The translations under genes were made by a program, and so were the position numbers. Of a stretch of DNA of 64,000 nt, positions 28,117 through 35,792 are shown piece after piece (positions within the stretch are counted from its first letter, which is position 1; each line of letters starts with the position of its first letter). The notes under the pieces were generated by a model. The model was not told where the DNA came from and made no database searches. It saw only the letters and a list, made by a program, of their open reading frames with translations. This DNA is from Deltaproteobacteria bacterium (lineage in GTDB: Bacteria; Myxococcota_A; Polyangia; Haliangiales; Haliangiaceae): NCBI GenBank assembly GCA_020630875.1, contig JAHDIH010000005.1, forward strand, positions 62,001 through 126,000, in the 5' to 3' direction.

Positions 28117-29201
28117 GTGAAACAAGTCGAAAAGTGGACTGGTCGCTTGTTGGAATCATCTCTTTGATTTTGGTGATTGCCCTTTTGAACTTGTTCGGTG
28201 CGACTGCTGGTACTCCAATGCAAACCAAGTTCTATTTTCAGCTTGGCTGGATCGTCGTGGGCTGGGGCGTATTTGCGGTAATGGCGAAAACGAACCACTT
28301 TGTTTGGATGAGGTTCGCGTGGTGGGCGTTACTTGCAATTAATCTTACTCTTTTGTGCCTTCCGTTATTGGCCGATGTAGTAAAGGGGTCGGAGCGCTGG
28401 GTGAAGCTTGGGCCAGTTAGACTGCAGCCATCGGAGCTTGCTAAGTTTATTACTATTGTCGCGGTAGCAAGGTTGGTGGAAGAGATTCAACAGGGCGTTT
28501 TGGGGCGATGGCATCTCATCGCAAGAATTTTACTTCTATCCAGTACTGTTGGGCTAATTGTAATCCAACCGGACCTGGGGACCGCGGCGATGATCGCACT
28601 CACCGTTGGGACCGTGGGGCTCATGATGCTCAGAAACATTCGCCCGGTGATAGCCTTAGGGCTCGTTTCTCTCGCATGCATTCCTCTTCTGTGGAAGTTC
28701 TTTCCCGAAACATTTGAGTATCAAGAAAAACGCATCATGGCACTGATTGCTGCTGATGAAACCGATACTGAAAAAGGATGGCAGTCCAATCAATCCAAGA
28801 TTGCGATAGGTTCCGGCGGAGCTTTTGGCAAAGGACTTGGGCAAGGAACCCAAAGTAAGTACGGTTGGCTTCCTGAGTATTGGACTGATTTCCCCTTCAG
28901 TGAGTGGGCAGAGCAAACCGGTATGTTGGGTTCTATTCCCGTAATATTCTTGTACGGCTTTTTGACGGTATGGCTTTTGGCCATGGGGGTCGAATGCAAA
29001 AGAAAAAGTGATGCCGCAATTTGTTTTGGAGCCGCCGCAATGATTTTTTGGCACTCTTTGGTGAATCTGTCCATGGGGCTTGGGGTAGCTCCCGTCGTCG
29101 GACTAACACTTCCGCTATTTTCGTATGGAGGGTCCTCCCTGGTTACCGTAATGGCGGTGCTAGGTTTGGTCTCTGCAGTACGGGGGGCTCCTAAAAAATA
29201 A
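28113..29201 (+). CDS. rodA: SEDS peptidoglycan glycosyltransferase RodA
   Basis: Polytopic glycan polymerase of the elongasome. The 362 residues contain about ten hydrophobic segments and the SEDS signature stretches GSERWVKLGPVRLQPSELAK (first third), VIQPDLGTAAM, and the C-terminal LPLFSYGGSSLVTVM. The start overlaps the pbp2 stop by four bases, and the stop codon lies in the left arm of the hairpin shared with convergent trxA. It closes the operon. Confidence 0.96.
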   Translation: MSETSRKVDWSLVGIISLILVIALLNLFGATAGTPMQTKFYFQLGWIVVGWGVFAVMAKTNHFVWMRFAWWALLAINLTLLCLPLLADVVKGSERWVKLGPVRLQPSELAKFITIVAVARLVEEIQQGVLGRWHLIARILLLSSTVGLIVIQPDLGTAAMIALTVGTVGLMMLRNIRPVIALGLVSLACIPLLWKFFPETFEYQEKRIMALIAADETDTEKGWQSNQSKIAIGSGGAFGKGLGQGTQSKYGWLPEYWTDFPFSEWAEQTGMLGSIPVIFLYGFLTVWLLAMGVECKRKSDAAICFGAAAMIFWHSLVNLSMGLGVAPVVGLTLPLFSYGGSSLVTVMAVLGLVSAVRGAPKK

Positions 29202-29227
29202 AGGGAGAGACGTGAATCTCTCCCTTT
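29200..29227 (-). terminator. rho-independent terminator between rodA and trxA
   Basis: Perfect 11-base stem AAAGGGAGAGA / TCTCTCCCTTT with loop CGTGAA. On the minus strand it is followed by a long T-rich stretch, so it stops trxA transcription well; on the plus strand only a short T-run follows, so it may work weakly for the mre operon too. Confidence 0.78.
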
Positions 29228-29245
29228 CGATAATATGTGATTTCG

Positions 29246-29575
29246 TTAAAGATGTTTTTGGAGCTCTGCTTCCATCTTAGATTTTGGTACCGCACCTACT
29301 AGCTGACCGACGACTTGTCCATCTTTGAAAACTAGCAGCGTTGGGATTGAGCGAACCTTATATTTCTCAGCGGTGATGGCATTGCTGTCAATATCCACTT
29401 TTCCAATCTTTACTTTGCCTTTGTATTCGGTAGCTAGTGCATCGATTACTGGTGCTATTTGACGGCATGGACCGCACCACGTTGCCCAAAAGTCAACAAG
29501 TGTGGGGGTAGCTGAATTGATTACCTCTGTCTCAAAATTTGTGTCTGTTAGTTCAACAACATCTGGATTTGCCAT
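29246..29575 (-). CDS. trxA: thioredoxin
   Basis: A 109-residue classic cytoplasmic thioredoxin that reduces protein disulfides with electrons from thioredoxin reductase. The active site WCGPCRQ has Cys34 and Cys37; FWATWCGPC and the cis-proline segment RSIPTLLVF are both intact. There is no signal peptide. A strong ribosome site (AAAGGAG) precedes the ATG, and a candidate promoter lies at 29604-29632. Single-gene transcript ending at the hairpin beside rodA. Confidence 0.97.
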   Translation of the reverse strand: MANPDVVELTDTNFETEVINSATPTLVDFWATWCGPCRQIAPVIDALATEYKGKVKIGKVDIDSNAITAEKYKVRSIPTLLVFKDGQVVGQLVGAVPKSKMEAELQKHL

Positions 29576-29603
29576 TATAGGCTCCTTTCTCTCTCTTCTC
29601 TAC

Positions 29604-29632
29604 TTTGTAAGTCGCTTCTGTACGCGGCGCAA
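29604..29632 (-). promoter_or_regulatory. candidate sigma-70 promoter for trxA
   Basis: Minus-strand TTGCGC (29627-29632) and TACAAA (29604-29609), 17-base spacer, each four of six to consensus, about 30 bases before the trxA start. Confidence 0.4.
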
Positions 29633-29691
29633 CCCGCGAGAAGTTTTTATCGTATGTCTCTAATTGATTCACGGGCTGTTTCAAGGATATC

Positions 29692-29997
29692 ATGACGTTA
29701 CCCATGGCACGTTTATTCATAGCTCAGTCGCGGATCGACAGCTGGTCGGATGAAGGCAAGCTAACATTTACAGGCGATCGTCTGATTCTTTCCGAATTGG
29801 ACCGCTCCTTCAAGATCGAGCCTGCATCAAGGTTTCTGTGCGTTGTAGGGGCGGAAATCGATCCTCATCAGCTCGTGAATAAGGTCATCAGTGACGCTCG
29901 TCTCGCTGAAATGGGAGCCGAGTCTCTCTCTACATCTGTGATTTATGGAGAGGTGGCATACGACGTGGAGCCTGGGTTTCTCGGGGTGCCAGAGTAG
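29692..29997 (+). CDS. conserved-looking small protein of unknown function
   Basis: A 101-residue protein I cannot place in a named family. The start at ATG 29692 is supported by AAGGA four bases upstream. It has a mixed alpha/beta pattern with a regular C-terminal part (VSDARLAEMGAESL, then SVIYGEVAYDVEPGFLGVP) that reads like a conserved motif. There is no signal peptide or membrane segment. It lies only six bases before the CcsA/HemX-like gene and heads the hemA-hemC run, so a role in heme or cytochrome biogenesis is possible but only by association. Confidence 0.6.
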   Translation: MTLPMARLFIAQSRIDSWSDEGKLTFTGDRLILSELDRSFKIEPASRFLCVVGAEIDPHQLVNKVISDARLAEMGAESLSTSVIYGEVAYDVEPGFLGVPE

Positions 29998-30003
29998 CGC
30001 GGA

Positions 30004-30789
30004 ATGAACACTTCGTTTTTCTTGTTGGCTATTGTGGCCTACATTTTGGCAGGAAGCGCATTCGCAAGCCTCTTCTGGAAACAGCTAAAATCCCTGCGGG
30101 TGGTTGGCTGGGCGACCTTCGTCGTTGGTTTCTTGGCTCATGCCGCCGACATCAGTGCAAGGGCCTTTGAGAATCTACATCCCGGTAGTTCCATCCACGA
30201 GGCACTAGGATTCATTTCTTTCGTCATCGGTTTGGCTTTCGCCACTCTCGCGTCGCGATACAAGATCGCATCTTTGGGGGCCTTTGTGGTGCCTGTAATC
30301 GTCGTACTACTTGCGCTGGCTCGGCTTTCGCCAGACACCCTCAATTCGGAGCCATACTCCGCGCTCATGAGAGTGCACATTGCGCTGGCTTCTGTCGGAG
30401 TGGCCATATTCGCGGTGGCTACCGCCGTCGCCATTGCCTACTTATTGGAAAACCGAACGCTGAAGCAAAAGAGTTTCGATGGCTTTTGGTTCAAGCGTGG
30501 GATTTCTCTGCAAGTCCTCGATAAACTCGGTCATCGGCTCGCCGTGATGGGATTTCTAATTTTTACTATTGCCGTTATGCTCGGTGCGATTACCGTCGCA
30601 GACAGTCAAGGAACCTGGAAACGTCCCGAGTATCCTTTCGCAATGATCACCTGGCTAACGTTTGGGTCGGTCGTTGTAGGAAGAACCACCCATGGTTGGC
30701 GCGGTCGACAAAGTTGTTTTGCAGTTATTCTCGGATTTTGCGCAGCTTGTGTCGTGCTTGGAATTTACTTAGCCCGGAGGTTAATGTGA
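30004..30789 (+). CDS. CcsA/HemX-family cytochrome c assembly-type membrane protein
   Basis: A 261-residue polytopic protein with about eight hydrophobic segments. It matches the CcsA/ResC/HemX family by HEALGFISFVIGLAF, the MRVHIALASVGVAIFAVA segment and the ITWLTFGSVVVGRTTHGWRGRQ ending. CcsA moves heme across the membrane for cytochrome c maturation; HemX, usually encoded before hemA, modulates heme synthesis. The tryptophan-rich WGxxWxWDPKE heme motif of true CcsA is not intact here (ADSQGTWKRPEYPF instead), which together with the hemA neighbour favours HemX. Its stop overlaps the hemA GTG start. Confidence 0.75.
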   Translation: MNTSFFLLAIVAYILAGSAFASLFWKQLKSLRVVGWATFVVGFLAHAADISARAFENLHPGSSIHEALGFISFVIGLAFATLASRYKIASLGAFVVPVIVVLLALARLSPDTLNSEPYSALMRVHIALASVGVAIFAVATAVAIAYLLENRTLKQKSFDGFWFKRGISLQVLDKLGHRLAVMGFLIFTIAVMLGAITVADSQGTWKRPEYPFAMITWLTFGSVVVGRTTHGWRGRQSCFAVILGFCAACVVLGIYLARRLM

Positions 30790-32069
30790 CGCCTCTTTGC
30801 TACGTAGTCGGTACTTCTTGGAGAGACACCGAAATTGGCATAAGGGAGCGATTGGCTTGTCCTCCCAGCGAAATTCCAACTCGTTTGAATCAATTGACCT
30901 CCAACCCGTGCGTGAGTGAAGCGTTGATTCTTTCCACTTGCAACAGAGTTGAAGTGTTAGGTATCGCTAGCGAAAGTACACTAGGAGCGATTCGCCATAC
31001 CATGGATACTCTGGCAAGCGTTGGAGGGTTTTCGCGCTCTCAAGTGGAGCCCTACCTTTTCAAGTGGGATGAAATGGAAGCCGTGCGGCACACTTTTTCT
31101 GTTGCGTCATCCCTTGATTCACTCGTAGTTGGGGAAAGTCAAATACTTGGCCAACTGAAACAAGCTTTTCGGCAGGCGTCAGAGGTAGGGAGTGCCGGAG
31201 TTGCGCTTGAGAAGCTTCTCAATCGTGCCTACCGCGTGGCCAAACGCGTTAGAAGTGAAACCGGTCTGTCGAAAGGTGCTGCCAATGTTTCTTCGGTCGC
31301 AGTGGACCTAGCAGAACGAATCCATGGTGATTTAAAGGGCAAGTCGGTCGCTGTAGTTGGTGCCGGTAAGATGTCTACGCTGGCAGTTCGTCATATGCGG
31401 TCTGCCGGTGTGAGTCATTTTGTTTGCATCAATCGTTCGCTCGCGCGTGCTGAGAAGTTGGCAGACCGCTTTGGCGGAGTCGCTAGAGAGTGGAAGGACT
31501 TGGAGAAAGTAATTGCGACCACTGACGTAGTAATTACGTCTACTGGCTCCTCTGAACCTGTACTACTTGCGAAAAAAATGAAGCGCGTCATGCGCTCTCG
31601 CAGGTACGAACCGTTGGTAGTCGTTGATATCGCCGTTCCGAGGGATGTGGAGACAGCTGCAGGTGAGATTGACGGACTTTATCTTTTCAACGTAGATGAC
31701 TTAGAACGCGTTGTGGCCGGAAATCTCGCGGAGCGGCAATCCGCTGCCAATGACGCCCAGTTAATCATCGACGAAGAACTAAAGAACTACTCCACGTCGA
31801 TTACCAGCAGCGCAACGACACCAGCGGTAAAGGCACTGCGTCATCACTTCCACTCTTTGGCACAACCGGAAGTCGACAAGTTTAGAAAGCGACTGCTTCG
31901 CGCATCTGACGATGAACAAAGAGCCGCCATTCTTGAAGATGCAGTGCGACGGGTCACCAATAAGTTACTTCATGCGCCGACAGTGGCGTTAAAAAATGGA
32001 GACGAGTCGTTGCTTAAAGCGACGCAGCAATTATTCGAAATTGCAGAAAGCGAGAATAGCGATGGATAG
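30786..32069 (+). CDS. hemA: glutamyl-tRNA reductase
   Basis: Reduces glutamyl-tRNA to glutamate-1-semialdehyde, first step of C5 tetrapyrrole synthesis. The start is GTG 30786, which overlaps the upstream stop and gives MTPLCYVVGTSWRDTEIGIRE; the longer frame from 30696 lies inside the previous gene and is discarded. The catalytic Cys52 in STCNRVEV, the VVGESQILGQLKQAF segment and the NADPH fold VVGAGKMS are clear. The 427 residues are normal. It overlaps hemC by eight bases. Confidence 0.97.
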   Translation: MTPLCYVVGTSWRDTEIGIRERLACPPSEIPTRLNQLTSNPCVSEALILSTCNRVEVLGIASESTLGAIRHTMDTLASVGGFSRSQVEPYLFKWDEMEAVRHTFSVASSLDSLVVGESQILGQLKQAFRQASEVGSAGVALEKLLNRAYRVAKRVRSETGLSKGAANVSSVAVDLAERIHGDLKGKSVAVVGAGKMSTLAVRHMRSAGVSHFVCINRSLARAEKLADRFGGVAREWKDLEKVIATTDVVITSTGSSEPVLLAKKMKRVMRSRRYEPLVVVDIAVPRDVETAAGEIDGLYLFNVDDLERVVAGNLAERQSAANDAQLIIDEELKNYSTSITSSATTPAVKALRHHFHSLAQPEVDKFRKRLLRASDDEQRAAILEDAVRRVTNKLLHAPTVALKNGDESLLKATQQLFEIAESENSDG

Positions 32070-32979
32070 TCTAACAATAGCGACACGAGGGAGTGCTTTG
32101 GCTCTTTGGCAAGCGCACTTTACAAGAGACACCTTACGTAAATGCTATCCTGATTTGTCGGTCAAAATCCTAACACTGACAACTACAGGAGACAGAATAC
32201 TAGAGAAGTCCTTAGCAAAAATCGGCGGCAAAGGGCTCTTCGTTAAGGAAATTGAAGAAGCTCTGCAAGATGGTCGCGCACAGATTGCGGTACACAGCAT
32301 GAAAGACGTCCCGGTGATCGAAACCGAAGGCTTTCCGATTGTATGCAACCCGATAAGAGCGCAACCTTGGGATGCTTTGTGTGCCAATGGTCAAGTGGCT
32401 CTTCGTGACCTGCCTGAGGGAGCTGTTGTGGGCACCTCCAGTCTGAGACGGGGCGGGCAAATTAAGTCAATAAGACCTGACTTGCAGATACGATCTGTCA
32501 GGGGAAACGTACCAACTCGCCTGTCTAAGACTGAAGAAGGAGAGTTTGATGCGGTTGTGTTAGCTCACGCAGGTCTTGCAAGACTGGGCTTGAGCGATAG
32601 AATTAGTGAGACACTTTCTCTCGTGGATTGCGTTCCCGCCGCTTGCCAGGGAGTGCTGGGGATTCAAGCGAGTGAAAAGAACGTAGATGTAATTGAAATG
32701 GTCAGAAGCTGTTTGTCAGATAAAAGCAGCGAAAAGACTACTGCTGCAGAAAGGGCGTGCATCAAAAGTTTGGGGGGCAGTTGTACAACTCCCATCGCTG
32801 CGTACGCGTCCATCGCTAACGAAGAACTGACCTTGGTCGCGAGAGTCGTCAGCCCTGACGGTAGTCAAGTGGCGGAAGCCCATGTCAAAGGTAACGACCC
32901 CGTGGCACTAGGAATCGAAGCAGCCGAGGAACTGAAAAAGAATGGCGCGACACCGATTCTGGCGGCACTAGATAAGTAG
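32062..32979 (+). CDS. hemC: porphobilinogen deaminase (hydroxymethylbilane synthase)
   Basis: Joins four porphobilinogens into hydroxymethylbilane. ATG 32062 is chosen (MDSLTIATRGSALALWQ); the longer frame begins inside hemA. The catalytic loop KGLFVKEIEEAL, VHSMKDVP, and the dipyrromethane-binding Cys241 in SLGGSCTTP are present, and the 305-residue length fits. No hemD or hemB follows; the next gene is a CpoB-like lipoprotein 82 bases on. Confidence 0.97.
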   Translation: MDSLTIATRGSALALWQAHFTRDTLRKCYPDLSVKILTLTTTGDRILEKSLAKIGGKGLFVKEIEEALQDGRAQIAVHSMKDVPVIETEGFPIVCNPIRAQPWDALCANGQVALRDLPEGAVVGTSSLRRGGQIKSIRPDLQIRSVRGNVPTRLSKTEEGEFDAVVLAHAGLARLGLSDRISETLSLVDCVPAACQGVLGIQASEKNVDVIEMVRSCLSDKSSEKTTAAERACIKSLGGSCTTPIAAYASIANEELTLVARVVSPDGSQVAEAHVKGNDPVALGIEAAEELKKNGATPILAALDK

Positions 32980-33061
32980 TTATTTATGCGGGTGGGTGTT
33001 TTGACTACAATGTCTGCCAATAATTTGCGGTGGTGATGGATCAGTCTGTACACTGTCCTTT

Positions 33062-33946
33062 ATGAAGGGCGTATTAGTGTTAACGGTGTGTTTGTTTGGC
33101 TGCACACCACAGAAAAAGTTAGAGGCGCCCACAACGCCCAGCGAAACGAGTGAAGCAAAGCGAGACCGAATTCGAATAGCCGATCTTGAGAAAGAGTTGG
33201 CGCGAGCCAAAGCCGCAGCGAGGATGGCCAAAAATGAACTCCCGGCGGAGCAATCCTATGAAGGCACTGGGGTTGTAGAAGTGGAATCTCCTCAGACCAT
33301 AGTTGCATCGCAAGATGACGGGAAATTTATGGGAATCGATGCAGACGGCACTGCGGTGTATTACATCGGTGATGCAGCTGATGAGCAAAGTACGCCGTTG
33401 CGATTATCGAACGACACGATGCCCAGCCCGAAACCAACGAGGAGAAAAAAAGCTGCGACAACGACGCGACTCCCTGCGGTAATGCCAAAGCTAGGACCTG
33501 TCCCCACGATATCGTCGCAGCTTGCAGTAGCTAACGTTCCCAAGATTTCAACGACCACACCAATCGTTGGCGCTACCGTAAAAGAGGAGTATTCGAAATA
33601 TTTGGCGGCACTTCGGGCCAAAAATTACAACTTTGCGGTCGCTGGTTTTTCTAGAATCGTAGTGCATCACTCCAAAAGCCCGTACGCGGACAACGCGCAG
33701 TATTGGTTAGCGGAGGCTTACTACGACCAAAAACTTTTCAAAAAATCGTTGTCGGAGTTTCGCGAGGTTTACGAAAACTTTCCAAGTGGAAACAAAGCAG
33801 CAGATGCGATGTTGAAAGCTAGCTACTGTTACCTATCACTAGGGGACCGAAAGCGTGCAAGAAGTCTGCTTTCGCAACTTTTGCAAGTTTACCCTAAATC
33901 ACCGATTGCGCCCAAGGCGGCAGAAAAACTTAGAACCCTGGAGTAA
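33062..33946 (+). CDS. CpoB/YbgF-like lipoprotein with TPR repeats
   Basis: A 294-residue lipoprotein: signal LVLTVCLFGC with lipobox Cys14, then a short coiled coil (KRDRIRIADLEKELARAKA), a long low-complexity linker, and a C-terminal tetratricopeptide domain with the CpoB pattern YSKYLAALRAKNYNFAVAGF, SPYADNAQYWLAEAYYDQK and YPKSPIAPKAAEKL. CpoB couples the Tol-Pal machine to peptidoglycan synthesis at division. No tol or pal genes are nearby, so the functional link is inferred from domain layout. Its last bases overlap the LysM gene start (TAATGATG). Confidence 0.72.
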   Translation: MKGVLVLTVCLFGCTPQKKLEAPTTPSETSEAKRDRIRIADLEKELARAKAAARMAKNELPAEQSYEGTGVVEVESPQTIVASQDDGKFMGIDADGTAVYYIGDAADEQSTPLRLSNDTMPSPKPTRRKKAATTTRLPAVMPKLGPVPTISSQLAVANVPKISTTTPIVGATVKEEYSKYLAALRAKNYNFAVAGFSRIVVHHSKSPYADNAQYWLAEAYYDQKLFKKSLSEFREVYENFPSGNKAADAMLKASYCYLSLGDRKRARSLLSQLLQVYPKSPIAPKAAEKLRTLE

Positions 33947-35028
33947 TGATGAAAACTAAAACAATTGTATTTCTTGCCGTAATCGCAACCTCTTCTTTCG
34001 CTCAAGCTCAGGGCGCGATAGACATATCAGAAGACGTATCAGTAGATACCGACAGTCTTGCTGGCAGTGGTGGAACTTTAGATAATGTAGGGACGTCGAC
34101 GCACGTCGTGAAAGACGGCGATACACTTTGGGATATTTGCGTAGCTTATTTCAACGATCCGTGGCGATGGCCGAAGATTTGGAGTTTGAATCCAAGTATT
34201 ACGAACCCGCACTGGATTTTCCCTGGTGATATCGTTCGCTTGCGTGAAGGGGGAGCGGCAGCTCCGTCGCCGACCCAACCTGGTGTGGTGTCTGCATCCG
34301 CCCCGCTAGGGAAGGGAACCGTGGAAGTACCGCAGCTAGCATTCGTTAGCACTGACGATTTGAAAAAAGCGATGAAGATCGTCGGTTCTCCAGACGAAAA
34401 AACAATGCTCGCCGCAGGAGATACGATTTACTTTGACTACAAAGAGGAAAACAAACCGTCCGTTGGACAACGACTGACGATCTACGATACTCGCAAACCT
34501 GTATTTCATCCCTCGAGCAAGGCGCACTTTGGAAACTACATCACTATCAGAGGCGAAGCTGAAGTACGAAGCGTCAAAGATGGCAAGCGTGCACGAGCCT
34601 ACGTCTTGAAAACTAGAGGCATAGTCGAGCGCGGTATGAGACTCGGTCCTGTGAAAGCGATGCAGGGGCGCTTCCAGTCCGTCGCGAATGGTAAAAGCTT
34701 GGCGAGCAAGATTATTGGAATTTTTGAGAAAGACTCTCTTATTGGTCAAAGCCAGGTGGTTTTTGTAGACCTTGGCAAAGACGATGGCGTTTCCATCGGC
34801 AACCGACTGTGCGTGGTGAGACGAGGAGACGGTTACGGAGAAGTTATGGAACCTTCTTTTGGGGTAGGCCAAAATGACAAGAAGTACCCGGCTCGGGCCA
34901 TCGGAGACATTATGCTAGTGGAAGTCGGTGAGAAAGCCTCTGTTGCCTTCGTCGTTTCAGCTACTACCGAGATCGGCGTTGGCGATCGACTAATCATGAT
35001 CAAAAATAAGCTGGCCTGTCAGAACTAG
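33946..35028 (+). CDS. exported LysM-domain protein
   Basis: A 360-residue protein with a cleavable signal peptide (KTIVFLAVIATSSFAQA, cut near residue 22) and one LysM domain at about 50-100, seen as HVVKDGDTLWDICVAYFNDP and WSLNPSITNPHWIFPGDIVR. LysM binds peptidoglycan. The remainder is strand-rich, with three repeats of a barrel-like element (GDTIYFDYK, VGQRLTIYDT, DGVSIGNRLCVVRR), so it may be a wall-bound assembly or scaffold protein. Two ATGs in a row (33946, 33949) could both start it. It is coupled to the CpoB-like lipoprotein, suggesting a shared cell-wall job. Confidence 0.78.
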   Translation: MMKTKTIVFLAVIATSSFAQAQGAIDISEDVSVDTDSLAGSGGTLDNVGTSTHVVKDGDTLWDICVAYFNDPWRWPKIWSLNPSITNPHWIFPGDIVRLREGGAAAPSPTQPGVVSASAPLGKGTVEVPQLAFVSTDDLKKAMKIVGSPDEKTMLAAGDTIYFDYKEENKPSVGQRLTIYDTRKPVFHPSSKAHFGNYITIRGEAEVRSVKDGKRARAYVLKTRGIVERGMRLGPVKAMQGRFQSVANGKSLASKIIGIFEKDSLIGQSQVVFVDLGKDDGVSIGNRLCVVRRGDGYGEVMEPSFGVGQNDKKYPARAIGDIMLVEVGEKASVAFVVSATTEIGVGDRLIMIKNKLACQN

Positions 35029-35088
35029 TAACTGTCTGTAATTTATGCGGGTTCTGCTGCACTTATTACGCATTGATGCCTGAGGGGG

Positions 35089-35790
35089 TTGACTCAGCCA
35101 TTTCTGAGAGCTACCTGTGTTGCAGTGCCTCAACTTCCTGAACATCATGCACCCATTACATATATAATGGGTAAGTTTCCAAGAGCTCAGGTGCTTGGTA
35201 GCGCGCAGTGGCAAACGCCGGTGGCGGTTATGGGCACGCGAAAGCCGAGACATAACAATATCGAACGTTTAGATCGCTACCTGCCGTCAGACCGCTACAT
35301 TCTGACGACAGATTCTAGAGGAACCAATGCGTTTGTTAGAAGGCAAGTGGAAACTTCACGGTTGGTGATTGTTTCGTTAACTCCCACCACCGAGCCTTGT
35401 TTGTGCAATGTGGTGCTGAACCTACCAAATCGCGGATGGGCGCACGCTCGTCGCAACGATTTGATAGCCGAAATTTCCGGAGAATTACTGGTGGTCGAAG
35501 CCAAGCGAAATTCTAACATTATTTCCCTGGCAGAGCGCTTTCGTCAAAAAGAGAAACGAGTGAGTGCTTTTCCTGGAGCATCTGGTTGCGATGCGTTGAT
35601 CGCGGGTGGCGCTAAACGGGTGGGTGGTACGTTGACGACATCACCGCTTATCGATTTTTTAAAGGTGAGAGACAGAACGCTTAACCAACTCATTCGACAT
35701 TTTGGAGTGACTGTATTGGCGCGTCTCGTAGAGATGGAATTGGACAACCTGGTCGTGCGAAACAACGATCTAGTGAGTCTTGGAGAATAA
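35089..35790 (+). CDS. divergent, shortened DprA/Smf-like protein
   Basis: A 233-residue relative of DprA, which loads RecA on incoming single-stranded DNA. The Rossmann core is recognisable: VAVMGTRKP (residues 45-53), HARRNDLIAEIS (119-130, where DprA has RRNRIIAGLS), LLVVEA (133-138), VSAFPG (158-163), and a C-terminal winged-helix-like end. The SGxAxGID motif is not recognisable; its place holds LTTDSRGTNAFV. There is no N-terminal SAM domain. The start is TTG after GAGGGGG. Its position directly before topA is the classic dprA position, which supports the call. Confidence 0.68.
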   Translation: MTQPFLRATCVAVPQLPEHHAPITYIMGKFPRAQVLGSAQWQTPVAVMGTRKPRHNNIERLDRYLPSDRYILTTDSRGTNAFVRRQVETSRLVIVSLTPTTEPCLCNVVLNLPNRGWAHARRNDLIAEISGELLVVEAKRNSNIISLAERFRQKEKRVSAFPGASGCDALIAGGAKRVGGTLTTSPLIDFLKVRDRTLNQLIRHFGVTVLARLVEMELDNLVVRNNDLVSLGE

Positions 35791-35792
35791 AA

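Noticed and set aside
30696..30785. Upstream start for hemA at 30696
   Set aside because: The extra 30 residues are encoded inside the CcsA/HemX-like gene, and the enzyme normally begins at the GTG-coupled start.
32982..32993. Shared 12-mer ATTTATGCGGGT after hemC and again at 35041-35052 after the LysM gene
   Set aside because: Only 12 bases match, flanks differ, and no symmetry is present; a chance match is plausible for a window of this size.
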